Source of the DNA: UBA1952 sp965200035
Lineage (GTDB): Bacteria > Bacteroidota > Bacteroidia > Chitinophagales > Chitinophagaceae
NCBI GenBank assembly: GCA_965200035.1
Contig: OZ241334.1
Coordinates: 434,001 to 498,000, forward strand
Direction: 5' to 3'
Length of the DNA stretch: 64,000 nt
The notes beneath the pieces are model-generated. The model saw nothing but the letters and a program-made list of their open reading frames with translations. It was not told the origin of the DNA and ran no database searches. Each line of letters begins with the position of its first letter. Within the stretch, counting starts at the first letter, position 1. Shown here piece after piece: positions 45,013 to 53,904 of the stretch. Both the position numbers and the translations under genes were made by a program.

Positions 45013-45762
45013 ATGAAACGATTATTTGCAGGTAGCCTGGTTGTAATGCTGGCCTTCGCGGCCATGCTTTTCTATCCATATTACACTCCCGCTGTTGTCA
45101 ATAAAACAGATGCTTCCAAAGTCGGGCACATCCGGAAAGTAGTGGTATTGAGCAACAGCATCCTTCGGCATTCTCCGGCTCCGCAGATCGGCTGGTATGG
45201 CGATTGGGGTATGGCGGCATCGTGCCCCGACAGTGATTTTTATCATCGCCTGATCCGGGATATTCACAGCAGGGATTCCGGTGTAACCATTACTTCGGGC
45301 ATCATCAATCGCTTTGAATGGATTTATCCCACTTATGCGCTTTCCAATTATGACAGCTTTCGCAATGCGGATATGTACATCATTAAGCTGTCTGAAAATG
45401 TAGACGACCGGAAGGCCATACAGCAGCACTTCATCGACCATTACGATAAGTTGCTAAATTATCTGGACCCGCAGCATCATTCGGTAATGGTAATCGTGGA
45501 AGGCTTTTGGAAAAAAGGCTACCGCTGGCCGCAGCCCTGGGTAAAAGCGGATGTAAATGCCATGATTCGCAATTATGCTATCCGGAAACACTACCCTTTT
45601 ATCCCGTGCGCTTATTTGTTCCGGCAGGCCGGCAATACTGCACGCGGGCTCTATAAAGATTATGGTATAGGCAATCACCCGTCCGACCAGGGCATGCGCC
45701 GGATCGAAGAAAACATCTGGAATTATATACAGGCCTATTTTCCGGAAAGGAAATCGTTTTAG
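45013..45762 (+). CDS. Membrane-anchored SGNH/GDSL-like hydrolase
   Basis: This 249-residue protein has an N-terminal membrane anchor or signal peptide (LFAGSLVVMLAFAAMLFY). The following VVVLSNSILRH resembles block I of SGNH hydrolases (Ser in a strand-turn), and GIGNHPSDQGMRRIEENIW the block V Asp/His (HPSDQG). The Gly and Asn oxyanion blocks are less clear, so assignment is tentative. Relatives deacetylate surface glycans or lipids. It starts 4 bp after the DinB gene and its stop overlaps the convergent gene. Confidence 0.62.
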   Translation: MKRLFAGSLVVMLAFAAMLFYPYYTPAVVNKTDASKVGHIRKVVVLSNSILRHSPAPQIGWYGDWGMAASCPDSDFYHRLIRDIHSRDSGVTITSGIINRFEWIYPTYALSNYDSFRNADMYIIKLSENVDDRKAIQQHFIDHYDKLLNYLDPQHHSVMVIVEGFWKKGYRWPQPWVKADVNAMIRNYAIRKHYPFIPCAYLFRQAGNTARGLYKDYGIGNHPSDQGMRRIEENIWNYIQAYFPERKSF

Positions 45763-46658
45763 ATTAAATAGCCCTGATAATAGCTGTCAATATATTCTTT
45801 CAGACATACCTTCCAGTCACGCATGATGTTGAGCCCGCGCAGGTCCAGCTTTTTATTTATCAACCGCTCAGATGCTGGTCTTTTTGAAAAATATTCTTCT
45901 TTAAAATGTGCAGAATCCACCGGGCTGATCTTCACAACATCTTCCAACCCTAATACGCGTACCAGTTCTTCAGCGACCTGATAGCGACCTGTAATGCCAT
46001 CGCAGACCATGTTGTAGAGTCCCATATGATTATTCTCAAGCAACAGGCGCACATTAAGGGCAAAATCATGTGTGTAGGTCGGAGTACCAAGTTTATCATC
46101 TACAATAAACAGCTCTTTTTTTCCTTCTTTGAGCTGCTTCATGATTTTCTGGATGAATTTTTTATCCTTTTTAGGCCCGCCACCCATCATCCATCCGGCA
46201 CGGCAGATCAGATGCTGCTGCTTGTTTTGCTGCACAAATATTTCTCCGGCCCATTTCGATCGTGCATAATGTGCCAGCGGATTAGGGATATCCCAATCAT
46301 CGTAGATATCCTTGGCACCATCAAAAATGCCCGCAGTGGAGATATACAACAGCGGGATGTTCAGCTCATTTGAAATACGGACTGCGTTTTCTACCGAAAG
46401 CGTATTGGTTTCATAAGCGGCGTCAGGATGAGCGTCACAATATTCCAGCGATGTATGAGCACCAAGATGAAAAAGATAATCCGCTCCAAAACCGGCTACA
46501 TCTGCCCTGTAACCATCATAGTCACGAAAATCCAGATAAGAAAGCCAAGGTTCATTTACATCTATATCAGTGCATTTCAGTTGATAGCCATTTCTGAAAA
46601 CCTCGTAAAATCCTTCGCCCAGCATACCACCGGAGCCAGCCATATAAATCTTATTCAT
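45759..46658 (-). CDS. RmlD-like NAD(P)-dependent sugar-nucleotide reductase
   Basis: This 299-residue SDR has AGSGGMLGEGF (7-17) for NAD(P) binding, HLGAHTSLEYCDAHPDAAYETNTLS (the RmlD-like AYTxVDxAE region), STAGIFDG and YARSKWAGE (YxxxK). It resembles dTDP-4-dehydrorhamnose reductase but the substrate cannot be fixed. A 3' end overlap with the SGNH gene of 4 bp is convergent. It is divergent from the flavoprotein gene to the right. Confidence 0.85.
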   Translation of the reverse strand: MNKIYMAGSGGMLGEGFYEVFRNGYQLKCTDIDVNEPWLSYLDFRDYDGYRADVAGFGADYLFHLGAHTSLEYCDAHPDAAYETNTLSVENAVRISNELNIPLLYISTAGIFDGAKDIYDDWDIPNPLAHYARSKWAGEIFVQQNKQQHLICRAGWMMGGGPKKDKKFIQKIMKQLKEGKKELFIVDDKLGTPTYTHDFALNVRLLLENNHMGLYNMVCDGITGRYQVAEELVRVLGLEDVVKISPVDSAHFKEEYFSKRPASERLINKKLDLRGLNIMRDWKVCLKEYIDSYYQGYLI

Positions 46659-46780
46659 TTCAATCTTGATTCCGCGAATATAAGTGATCGTAGTGCGTTT
46701 TAATAAACATAAAATTTATGCTGTTACACGCGCCGCAAAAGGTTAATAAATTCCCATGCAGCTTCCTGCTGATTAATTAT

Positions 46781-46788
46781 TACTTTTG
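46781..46788 (+). promoter_or_regulatory. Candidate -7 box of the flavoprotein gene
   Basis: TACTTTTG matches TAnnTTTG and lies 92 bp ahead of the ATG at 46881. This leaves a leader of about 85 nt. Confidence 0.5.
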
Positions 46789-46880
46789 CAGCCTTAAAAT
46801 TCTTTTCCCGGAATCCAGGGAATCATCATTCATTAGTACCTATCCTTTATCCCCGGAAATCATTTTGTACAGAGCCATTC

Positions 46881-48305
46881 ATGAGAACCTTTGATTTTGT
46901 TGTGCTTGGTGGGGGCATATCCGGCCTGGGGTTTGCAAAGCGCATGTCTGACAATGGCGCTTCTGTATTGGTGCTGGAAAAAGAAGATATAGTGGGCGGC
47001 CTTTCCCGGTCTATTCATTACAAAGGTCATTACCTTGATTACAGCGCTCACCGCTTTCACACCAAAAATCAGGTGTTGCTGGATGAGATCATGAAGCTGC
47101 CCGGCCTTGAGATGCATCAGCATATCAAGAAGAGCCGCATTTATATGTTTGGCCGCTACCTGAAATATCCGTTTGAGATACAGAATTTGCTCCGGGCGAT
47201 GCCACTGAAGCAAAGCTTTCTCTCGGGACTTTCATTTGTTGGGAATATGATCCGCAAGCAATTCAGGAAGACAACGGATCTTCGCTCTTACAAAGATTGG
47301 TTTGTATACATTTACGGCGAACGCCTGTACGAGGTGATGTGCAATCCGTACACCTCTAAAATATGGCAGCACGACCCTGCTGAAATATCGGCTGACTGGG
47401 CCGATCAGCGCTTTCAGGGCGAGGATATGGCGAAGCTGGTACGCAGAATTCTGAAGAAAATACTGCGGCTGGATTTCAGTAATTACAATCTGGAAGATGA
47501 CAGCCTTGCACCGGACGGCGGACCATTTTACTATCCCTTGCGCGGCATTCAGGAATTGCCGGATGCGATGGCGTTAGCCGCCCGGCAGAACGGCGCAGAG
47601 ATATTGACCAGCGCAACGATCACATCAATTGATACCGGCAAAAAAACAGTCACTTACCTGCACAATGACATTGAAGAAACGGTAGGCTACAAGCACATCA
47701 TTTCTACCATTCCGCTGCATACGCTTTATCAACTGCAGGAGCGCAAGGATGCTAAAGTAGAGCAGGCGCTGGCCGGCACGCGGTATATGGATATTATATT
47801 CGTGTACCTCTTCCTTGATAAAAAACAGGTGTCCAACGACCATTGGCTGTACTTCCCCGACAAGAATATTATTTTCAATCGTGCGGTAGAATTCAGCAAT
47901 TGGAGTCCGGTAATGTGTCCCGAAGGCACGACCTCTATCTGCTTTGACATTACCTCTTTCTCAGACTCTCCGGCTTGGGCCATGACCGATGAAGAACTCA
48001 CCCGGCGTGTGATTGAAGATGCCATCCGTATCAATTACATTGAAGAGAAAGACATTACCGATCACCTTGTAGTGCGCATCAGCCATGCATATCCGTACTA
48101 TGATCTGGAATACAAATCGAAGCTGGATGTGATTGTGCCTTTCCTGGAATCCGGAAATGTGCATCTGCTGGGGCGCACCGGCGTTTTCCGCTACAACAAT
48201 TCTGATAATTCTATTGAGATGGGCTTTGAACTGGCGGATCAGTTCCTTGCCGGCAAAGACAAAGCCACTGTCTACAATTACAGCATCAAGGCGATCAGCT
48301 ATTGA
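46881..48305 (+). CDS. UGM-like/protoporphyrinogen oxidase-like FAD oxidoreductase
   Basis: The 474-residue flavoprotein begins with the FAD motif VVLGGGISGLGFAKRM (7-22) and EKEDIVGGLSRS. DYSAHRFHTKN and VMCNPYTSKIWQHDPAEISADWADQRF fit the amine-oxidase-like superfamily that includes UDP-galactopyranose mutase and protoporphyrinogen oxidase. A C-terminal FRYNNSDNSIEMGFELAD is like the third FAD-contacting segment. Homologues are frequent in surface-polysaccharide loci. The exact reaction is unknown; UDP-sugar ring contraction is one option. Confidence 0.8.
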   Translation: MRTFDFVVLGGGISGLGFAKRMSDNGASVLVLEKEDIVGGLSRSIHYKGHYLDYSAHRFHTKNQVLLDEIMKLPGLEMHQHIKKSRIYMFGRYLKYPFEIQNLLRAMPLKQSFLSGLSFVGNMIRKQFRKTTDLRSYKDWFVYIYGERLYEVMCNPYTSKIWQHDPAEISADWADQRFQGEDMAKLVRRILKKILRLDFSNYNLEDDSLAPDGGPFYYPLRGIQELPDAMALAARQNGAEILTSATITSIDTGKKTVTYLHNDIEETVGYKHIISTIPLHTLYQLQERKDAKVEQALAGTRYMDIIFVYLFLDKKQVSNDHWLYFPDKNIIFNRAVEFSNWSPVMCPEGTTSICFDITSFSDSPAWAMTDEELTRRVIEDAIRINYIEEKDITDHLVVRISHAYPYYDLEYKSKLDVIVPFLESGNVHLLGRTGVFRYNNSDNSIEMGFELADQFLAGKDKATVYNYSIKAISY

Positions 48306-48382
48306 TCGGGAAATAGTTTGGGCAAAAAAAGAGCACCGGGGCAAACCACGGCGCTCGCATCATTTAACCAAAACAACTACAA

Positions 48383-48740
48383 ACCTGTAAGCCGGATTCT
48401 GTAATCCTGTTCATCACGCAGGACGGCTATCATTTATCTCGTTCCCGCATCACTGCGGGACTTTAGCTGCCAACCCACGCACATCGGACGAGCCGTCCTC
48501 AATCGTACGCCTATTTGGCATTTCAGCACGCAAGGTTTACCCCTTTTCATTGTTGCCAATAAGAAGCGTAGGCTCTTACCCTACATTTTCACCCTTACCT
48601 CCTTTGCAGAAGGCGGTCATTTTCTGTGGCACTCTCTGTATCTCTCATTGCTGAGAAACCCTACCCGTTAGGTAGTGCGCTGCTCTGGGCTGTCCGGACT
48701 TTCCTCCCCGTCTTTCGACAAAGCGATAACCCAGCCTGTA
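48383..48740 (-). ncRNA. rnpB: RNase P RNA (bacterial type A)
   Basis: Read on the minus strand, the 5' part holds GAGGAAAGTCCGGACA, the conserved CR-I element of RNase P RNA. The 3' end has ACAGAATCCGGCTTACAGG, the matching CR-V element. The pairing of these with each other (P4) and the internal hairpins (for example GTCCCGCAGTGATGCGGGAAC) fit the type A fold. A TATTTTTG box at 48748-48755 starts it. The ends are estimated from the conserved core and could move by a few bases. Confidence 0.93.
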
Positions 48741-48747
48741 GTCATTA

Positions 48748-48755
48748 CAAAAATA
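48748..48755 (-). promoter_or_regulatory. -7 box of rnpB
   Basis: The minus-strand sequence TATTTTTG matches TAnnTTTG. It lies about 8 bp ahead of the estimated rnpB 5' end, the expected distance to a transcription start. Confidence 0.65.
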
Positions 48756-48857
48756 GCAAAAAAGCAACGCATCTGCACATCATCTTTATATGAAATAGCT
48801 GGATTAACATCCGCTTTCCACCGTCATAAATATGTCATACACAGGCAGATGCACGAT

Positions 48858-49391
48858 TCAAAACAGGGATGACTGCAAAGTGCCGGAGTAATGCTTACGC
48901 TCATGTTTCAGCAACCATTGCTTGCTTTGCAGGCCTCCTGCATAACCAGTCAATGAACTATTCTTACCGATCACACGGTGGCAGGGAATAATGATCGAAA
49001 TAGCGTTTGCGCCATTCGCTGAGGCTACTGCACGGATAGCCTTTTCATCGCCGTAAGTCAGTGCCTGCTGCTTGTAGGTGCGCGTCTCGCCATAAGGAAT
49101 AGCTAAAAGCAACTCCCATACTTTTTGCTGAAAGTGCGACCCGGCCAGTTGAAGCGGAAGATTAAATTTGGTAAGCGCACCTTCAAAATAACTGGTAATT
49201 TGATCTTCAAGCAATGTATGAAGCGGATGCAAGCCTTCTTTAAAATCCTGACCGGAATAATCACTGATTCGCTGCAGGATGCGGGGCGCATTGCTACGCT
49301 GCTCATAATCACAAAGCCATATACCTGTATCATCAACGCCGGCAATCAGCGCGCCGGCAGGCGTAGACAGCTTTTTCAGGTAAATGCTCAT
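48858..49391 (-). CDS. ogt: Methylated-DNA-protein cysteine methyltransferase
   Basis: This 177-residue suicide enzyme repairs O6-alkylguanine. The active site is IIPCHRVIG with the acceptor Cys, preceded by FQQKVWELLLAIPYGETRTY and VASANGANA. The C-terminal GYAGGLQSKQWLLKHE is typical. It has no Ada-type N-terminal regulator domain. It lies 13 bp downstream of the alpha/beta hydrolase on the same strand. Confidence 0.95.
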   Translation of the reverse strand: MSIYLKKLSTPAGALIAGVDDTGIWLCDYEQRSNAPRILQRISDYSGQDFKEGLHPLHTLLEDQITSYFEGALTKFNLPLQLAGSHFQQKVWELLLAIPYGETRTYKQQALTYGDEKAIRAVASANGANAISIIIPCHRVIGKNSSLTGYAGGLQSKQWLLKHERKHYSGTLQSSLF

Positions 49392-49404
49392 GAGCTACGC
49401 AATT

Positions 49405-50052
49405 TTATATTCTGGCAAGATAAGCACTGATGATATCTGAAATTTCATCTGCACGCTGATAGACCATGAAATGAGTTCCGCCCTGTATCCAGCAATCCGG
49501 TTTGATGTATTGCGGAACAATCATGTGGTCATCGGTACCGTGAATATGCAGAATGTCTGTAGAATGCGTAGTGCTTCGCCAGTTCACAATCGCTTTGATT
49601 GCCCATTTGGCAAAGCCGCTGTCCGTATCCTGAAGAATACTCATCAGCAATTCTTTCTCCTCTACTGTCTCTACACCGAAGCGCTCAAATATCTGCTTAC
49701 TGGGCTTTTTGGCAATGCTTACAGGGATAAGACTATTGTTGACCATAAACCGGGCAAAGCGATTAACGGGCGGCAGTTCACGGGCATCTTTTGCAGAAGA
49801 GATCAGGATGACTTTTTTTACAGGGCGCAGCTTTCCGATTTCAGCAGCCAGCATTCCCCCGAAGGATACTCCAATAATGATAGCGTTATCTTCCGGTATT
49901 TGCATAGCCATCTTTCGCGCATAATCAGGTAGGTCATCATCTTTATCATAAGCACACCAATGCACCGGCACGAGCTCGTAGCCAAGAATGTCTAACTTCT
50001 GAAATATGCGTTGGTCTGCACCGAGACCGCTCAGGCAATAAATAGATGGCAT
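49405..50052 (-). CDS. Alpha/beta hydrolase
   Basis: The chosen start (MPSIYCLSGLGADQRIF) gives 215 residues, matching the fold; an in-frame ATG 34 codons upstream adds unrelated sequence. IYCLSGLGADQRIF is the oxyanion strand. AIIIGVSFGGMLAAE has the nucleophile elbow GVSFGG. HIHGTDDHMIVPQYIK supplies the Asp region and GTHFMVYQ the catalytic His. The substrate is unknown. It shares a leftward run with ogt. Confidence 0.82.
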   Translation of the reverse strand: MPSIYCLSGLGADQRIFQKLDILGYELVPVHWCAYDKDDDLPDYARKMAMQIPEDNAIIIGVSFGGMLAAEIGKLRPVKKVILISSAKDARELPPVNRFARFMVNNSLIPVSIAKKPSKQIFERFGVETVEEKELLMSILQDTDSGFAKWAIKAIVNWRSTTHSTDILHIHGTDDHMIVPQYIKPDCWIQGGTHFMVYQRADEISDIISAYLARI

Positions 50053-50188
50053 CTTGCTGTTGAATGAATGCAAAATAGGCGAAGCTTTATAAATGATGCC
50101 AGTAAAGCTGAAAGCTGAGCCGCATTTGTAATGCAGCTCTATAAGGACTGGCATCTATGATGCCGGCAAAGAATCAGTATAAATAAAA

Positions 50189-50217
50189 ATACCCTGAAGC
50201 AATGCGCCACAGGGTAT
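50189..50217 (-). terminator. Terminator of the yceD-rpmF-plsX operon
   Basis: An 8-bp stem ATACCCTG/CAGGGTAT with a 13-nt loop is followed, on the minus strand, by TTTTTATTT. It is 24 bp behind the plsX stop. Confidence 0.85.
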
Positions 50218-50240
50218 CTATAAATACGATAAAAGAATAA

Positions 50241-51203
50241 TCAGGATTGTGGCTGCTGCGCTGTTGAAAAATGCTGCTTGAGCGCATCTATCAGATCTGA
50301 TGCCACTATTTTACGGGCAACATCGATCATATTTTTGAAGGCAAGCGCAGAAGATATACCATGACCAATAATCACAGGGCTGTTGATACCAAGGATAGGA
50401 GTGCCGCCATATATTTCATAATTGAAATTCTCCAGCACCTCATCCTGAATACCGCGCTGCACCTTGAAGATGTCATAACAAGACTCCGCCGCTTTCAACA
50501 CGACATTGCCTACGAAACCTTCGCAAACGATCACATCACACTTATCCATGAAAAGGTCGCGGCCTTCTACATTACCCACAAAATGAATAGATGGATCTTC
50601 TTTCAGCAGTGGAAAAGCAGCCTGAGCAAGAATATTGCCCTTGCCTTCTTCCGCTCCAAGATTCAGCAGGCCTACACGTGGCTTTTCAAGTCCATATACG
50701 CGCGACATATACAAGGAGCCCAGCTCTGCAAACTGCACCAGATTTTCCGGCTTGCAATCCGCATTGATGCCTACATCAAGCAGCAGACCAACGCCATGTA
50801 CGCGTGGCACCGGCGACGCGATGGTAGGACGCAGGATGCCTTCGATAGTCTTCACCGAATACATTGAACCAACCATCATAGCGCCTGTATTGCCTGCGCT
50901 GATGAATGCATCGGCCTTACCTTTGGCAAGCATACCAAAGCCAATGGCAATGCTGGAATCCGGCTTTTCCTTCAAAGCCTTGGTCGGGTGCTCATGCATG
51001 CCGATCACCTGAGTGGCAGGCACAATGGTGTAGCGCCCTTCGAAAGGCTTCAGCTCATCCATATAAGGAGCCACTACTTCCGGATCACCAATCATCAAAA
51101 GGTGTACAGAAGTATCAGCTGTTTCTTTCAGAAACGCTATGGAGCCTTTGATGGCTTCCACCGGGGCATAATCACCCCCCATGATATCCAGCCCTATCTT
51201 CAT
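50241..51203 (-). CDS. plsX: Phosphate acyltransferase PlsX
   Basis: This 320-residue enzyme makes acyl-phosphate from acyl-ACP for phospholipid synthesis. MKIGLDIMGGDYAPVEAIKG, FISAGNTGAMMVGS, RPTIASPVPR, LLDVGINADCKPENL and CDVIVCEGFVGNVVLKAAES are all diagnostic. It lies 20 bp after rpmF in the classical yceD-rpmF-plsX order; fabH is not in the run. Confidence 0.97.
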   Translation of the reverse strand: MKIGLDIMGGDYAPVEAIKGSIAFLKETADTSVHLLMIGDPEVVAPYMDELKPFEGRYTIVPATQVIGMHEHPTKALKEKPDSSIAIGFGMLAKGKADAFISAGNTGAMMVGSMYSVKTIEGILRPTIASPVPRVHGVGLLLDVGINADCKPENLVQFAELGSLYMSRVYGLEKPRVGLLNLGAEEGKGNILAQAAFPLLKEDPSIHFVGNVEGRDLFMDKCDVIVCEGFVGNVVLKAAESCYDIFKVQRGIQDEVLENFNYEIYGGTPILGINSPVIIGHGISSALAFKNMIDVARKIVASDLIDALKQHFSTAQQPQS

Positions 51204-51223
51204 TATATGAGAGCGGGTTTGGA

Positions 51224-51439
51224 TTAGGCGTTATCCGTTGCGGTGCTTTCTGTTGCTGGATTTTTATCCATAACTACATGGCCGCGATAATACAGCTTCC
51301 CCTCTACCCAGTGAGCGCGGTGGCGCAGGTGGCTTTCGCCGGTTACAGCATCAATGCTGAATGTTTCAGCAGTCGCCTTGTAGTGAGTGCGGCGCTTGGC
51401 TCCACGCTGTTGTGAGTGGCGGCGTTTAGGATTTGGCAT
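51224..51439 (-). CDS. rpmF: 50S ribosomal protein L32
   Basis: This 71-residue basic protein starts MPNPKRRHSQQRGAKRRTHYK, the L32 opening. HLRHRAHWVEGKLYYRGHVVM follows; the zinc-binding cysteines found in some L32 proteins are absent, so it is the Cys-less form. It lies directly after the yceD stop (1 bp). Confidence 0.97.
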   Translation of the reverse strand: MPNPKRRHSQQRGAKRRTHYKATAETFSIDAVTGESHLRHRAHWVEGKLYYRGHVVMDKNPATESTATDNA

Positions 51440-51440
51440 C

Positions 51441-52025
51441 TTATTTCTTTTTTTTCTTGTTTACTGTGTTACTATCTTCCTCTTCCGGCTTAAAGGCTTC
51501 GAGCCCTTTCCAGATACTGTTATGTGTTGGCACTTCTTCCTGCTCTGAAAGCTGGTTGAGCAGCTTCAGAGCTTCGGGGTTGCAACCGGGCGCTCCGTCA
51601 GGATCGTCCGGATGCAGCTTTTGCAAAGGCACACTGAGCATGACAAATTCATAGATCCACTTGCCGATGTTAAGCACCGTTTCATTGCGCGGTATGAATG
51701 CAATATCAGCTTCCTCTTCGCCTTCCTCTTCATCATCCGTATCGCCGGTGAGCTTAACCATCAGGTCAAATTCATCCCAAAGCTCCAGCTGAAAATCATC
51801 TCCGCACCGGTCACATGGCGCGGTCAGATAACCTGCAATATCAAAATGCAACTTGAAGAAACTGGACTGACGATCAAACTTCAGTTTTACTTCTGCATGC
51901 CAGTCTTTATATTCCTCAGGAGCGCCATGCTCCTTCATGAACTCACTGTCGATGCTGAATGCATAATCATGTACTCCAAGCTTTAAACCCTGCCACGCTA
52001 TCTCAAATTCACGGTTGTGTTTCAT
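51441..52025 (-). CDS. YceD (DUF177) family protein
   Basis: This 194-residue protein belongs to the DUF177/YceD family, which accompanies rpmF and plsX in many bacteria and is implicated in 23S rRNA accumulation. CDRCGDDFQLEL holds the conserved CxxC pair near residue 75. A long acidic stretch (DTDDEEEGEEEADI) and a basic end (NTVNKKKKK) are present. It is the first gene of the leftward operon. Confidence 0.9.
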   Translation of the reverse strand: MKHNREFEIAWQGLKLGVHDYAFSIDSEFMKEHGAPEEYKDWHAEVKLKFDRQSSFFKLHFDIAGYLTAPCDRCGDDFQLELWDEFDLMVKLTGDTDDEEEGEEEADIAFIPRNETVLNIGKWIYEFVMLSVPLQKLHPDDPDGAPGCNPEALKLLNQLSEQEEVPTHNSIWKGLEAFKPEEEDSNTVNKKKKK

Positions 52026-52106
52026 GGTTGCGCTACGCTGTTAATCTAAAAGAACTTACCTGTCTTCAAAAAACAGGCGTGCGAAGGTAGACATTTTTAA
52101 TCAATT

Positions 52107-53009
52107 CTACAGCATTTTATTGCGCTTCAGCAGGAATGAATATAACACCTGCTCCACGGGCTGGCTGAGGTCTACCGCTACCCGATCTATTTGGTACTGG
52201 TGGCATTTTGTCTCTATTAGTGCCTGAAACTCTTTCATTTGCTGCACATATTCTGCTTTTATCTGTTGTGGCTGTAGCCTGATCCGCTCATTGCTTTCCA
52301 AATCCACAAATTCATAAGGCCGGTTCTCGAAGTTGAATTCCTGCTCCAGATTGCCATCTGTAATATGGAAAAGAATGACTTCGTGCTTATTATATTTCAA
52401 ATGCTGCAGGGCAGAAAATAATTCATCGATATGCTCCGCATCGTCCATCATGTCGCTGAACACCACGATGAGCGAACGCTTGTGCATCTGATCTGCTATC
52501 CGGTGCAATGCTTTGGCCGCGTTGGTATGCTGATTTTGTGGTACAGCATCCATTACTTTTTCCAGCTCATGGGTCAGCAGCCGGTAGTGCGAGTGTGCCG
52601 AGCGGCAATCGGACAGATAGTAAAGCGTGTCCGCAAAAAAGGCGAGCGCCGCCGCATCAAGCTGCCGCTTTAGCAACTGTATAATACAGGCCGAAGCCAG
52701 CGCACCGAATTGCAGCTTGCTGAGCTTATCCTTTTCCTGCGGAAAATGCATAGAAGAGGAAGTATCGAGCACTAAAGCGCAGCGCAGGTTGGTCTCTTCC
52801 TCGAAGCGCTTAATGAATAATTTTTCGGTACGACCATACACGCGCCAGTCGATGTGGCGAAGAGGATCGCCCTGATTGTAAATGCGGTGCTCTGCAAACT
52901 CAACGGAGAAGCCATGAAAAGGGCTTTTATGAAGACCAATGATGAACCCTTCCACTACCTGACGGGCAATGAGTTCCAGATTATCGGTAGCGAATTGGGG
53001 TAGTTTCAT
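52107..53009 (-). CDS. DUF58-domain protein
   Basis: This 300-residue protein is a DUF58 (VWA-like) protein: FIGLHKSPFHGFSVEFAEHRIYNQGDPLRHIDWRVYGRTEKLFIKRFEEETNLRC is the characteristic region and LVLDTSSSM is the VWA metal site. These proteins often act with MoxR AAA+ ATPases; no moxR gene is adjacent here. Probable role in assembly or quality control of a partner (inference). Confidence 0.9.
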   Translation of the reverse strand: MKLPQFATDNLELIARQVVEGFIIGLHKSPFHGFSVEFAEHRIYNQGDPLRHIDWRVYGRTEKLFIKRFEEETNLRCALVLDTSSSMHFPQEKDKLSKLQFGALASACIIQLLKRQLDAAALAFFADTLYYLSDCRSAHSHYRLLTHELEKVMDAVPQNQHTNAAKALHRIADQMHKRSLIVVFSDMMDDAEHIDELFSALQHLKYNKHEVILFHITDGNLEQEFNFENRPYEFVDLESNERIRLQPQQIKAEYVQQMKEFQALIETKCHQYQIDRVAVDLSQPVEQVLYSFLLKRNKML

Positions 53010-53103
53010 CTGTTTTTAATCTTTCTTCTTACTGCTTTTTTTTCTTTGCTCAGCTTTGGGATAGCAACTTCATCGTCTTATAATGCTCAATAATCTGACT
53101 CCA

Positions 53104-53865
53104 TCAAGCTTCTCTCATTTCCTGTCCGGTTAAGTTCAGGAATACATCTTCCAGATTGGCGCCTTTGAGCTTTTTCTCTCTTTTAAAGCCGCTGGCCAGC
53201 AGCTGATCTACCAATGCTTCCGGTGAATTGAGCGCTATAATCTTACCACTATCTATAATTGCCAGCCTTTGACAAAGCTCTTCGGCTTCATCCATATCGT
53301 GGGTGGTCAGCATAACGGTGGTGCCGCGCTGCTGTACCTGACGAATGAGCTCCCAGAGGTTGCGGCGCGCCTGCGGATCGAGACCGGTAGAAGGCTCGTC
53401 CAAAAAAATCACTTTAGGCTCATTGATGAGTGTGGTGGCAATCGAGAAACGCTGCTTTTGTCCGCCCGACAGCTCTTTGTATTTACTGCCTGCGCGGTTG
53501 CGCAGGTTTACAGTTTCGAGCAGGCTTAGTGGCTCTACATCGCGGTTATACAGGCCGGCAAAAAGATTGATGAGCTGCTTTAAGTTCAGGTTGGGATAAT
53601 AGCCTGCTGCCTGTAGTTGTACGCCAATTACTTTCTTGATTTCCTGCGGCGCTTCATCCAGGTTTTTTCCATCGATCCAAACCGTGCCGCTGGTCTTTGT
53701 TCTTAATGTTTCGAGTATCTCCAGTGTGGTGGTTTTGCCTGCGCCATTGGGCCCTAAAAATCCGAATATCTCCCCTTCCTGCACTTCAAAGGAAATGCCT
53801 TTTACCGCTTTGAAATCACCATAGTTTTTTACAAGATCCTTTACCCGGATAATTGCTTCCTGCAT
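53104..53865 (-). CDS. ABC transporter ATP-binding protein
   Basis: This 253-residue ATPase has GPNGAGKTTTLE (Walker A, about 36), LSGGQKQRFSIA (signature), VIFLDEPSTGLD (Walker B) and TTHDMDEAEEL (H loop). The type resembles DrrA/NodI-like exporter ATPases. The matching permease is not in this window, so the transported compound is unknown. Confidence 0.93.
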   Translation of the reverse strand: MQEAIIRVKDLVKNYGDFKAVKGISFEVQEGEIFGFLGPNGAGKTTTLEILETLRTKTSGTVWIDGKNLDEAPQEIKKVIGVQLQAAGYYPNLNLKQLINLFAGLYNRDVEPLSLLETVNLRNRAGSKYKELSGGQKQRFSIATTLINEPKVIFLDEPSTGLDPQARRNLWELIRQVQQRGTTVMLTTHDMDEAEELCQRLAIIDSGKIIALNSPEALVDQLLASGFKREKKLKGANLEDVFLNLTGQEMREA

Positions 53866-53904
53866 AGCTCAAAGATAGGTGTTTAAGATGGCTGCGAATG
53901 CTGG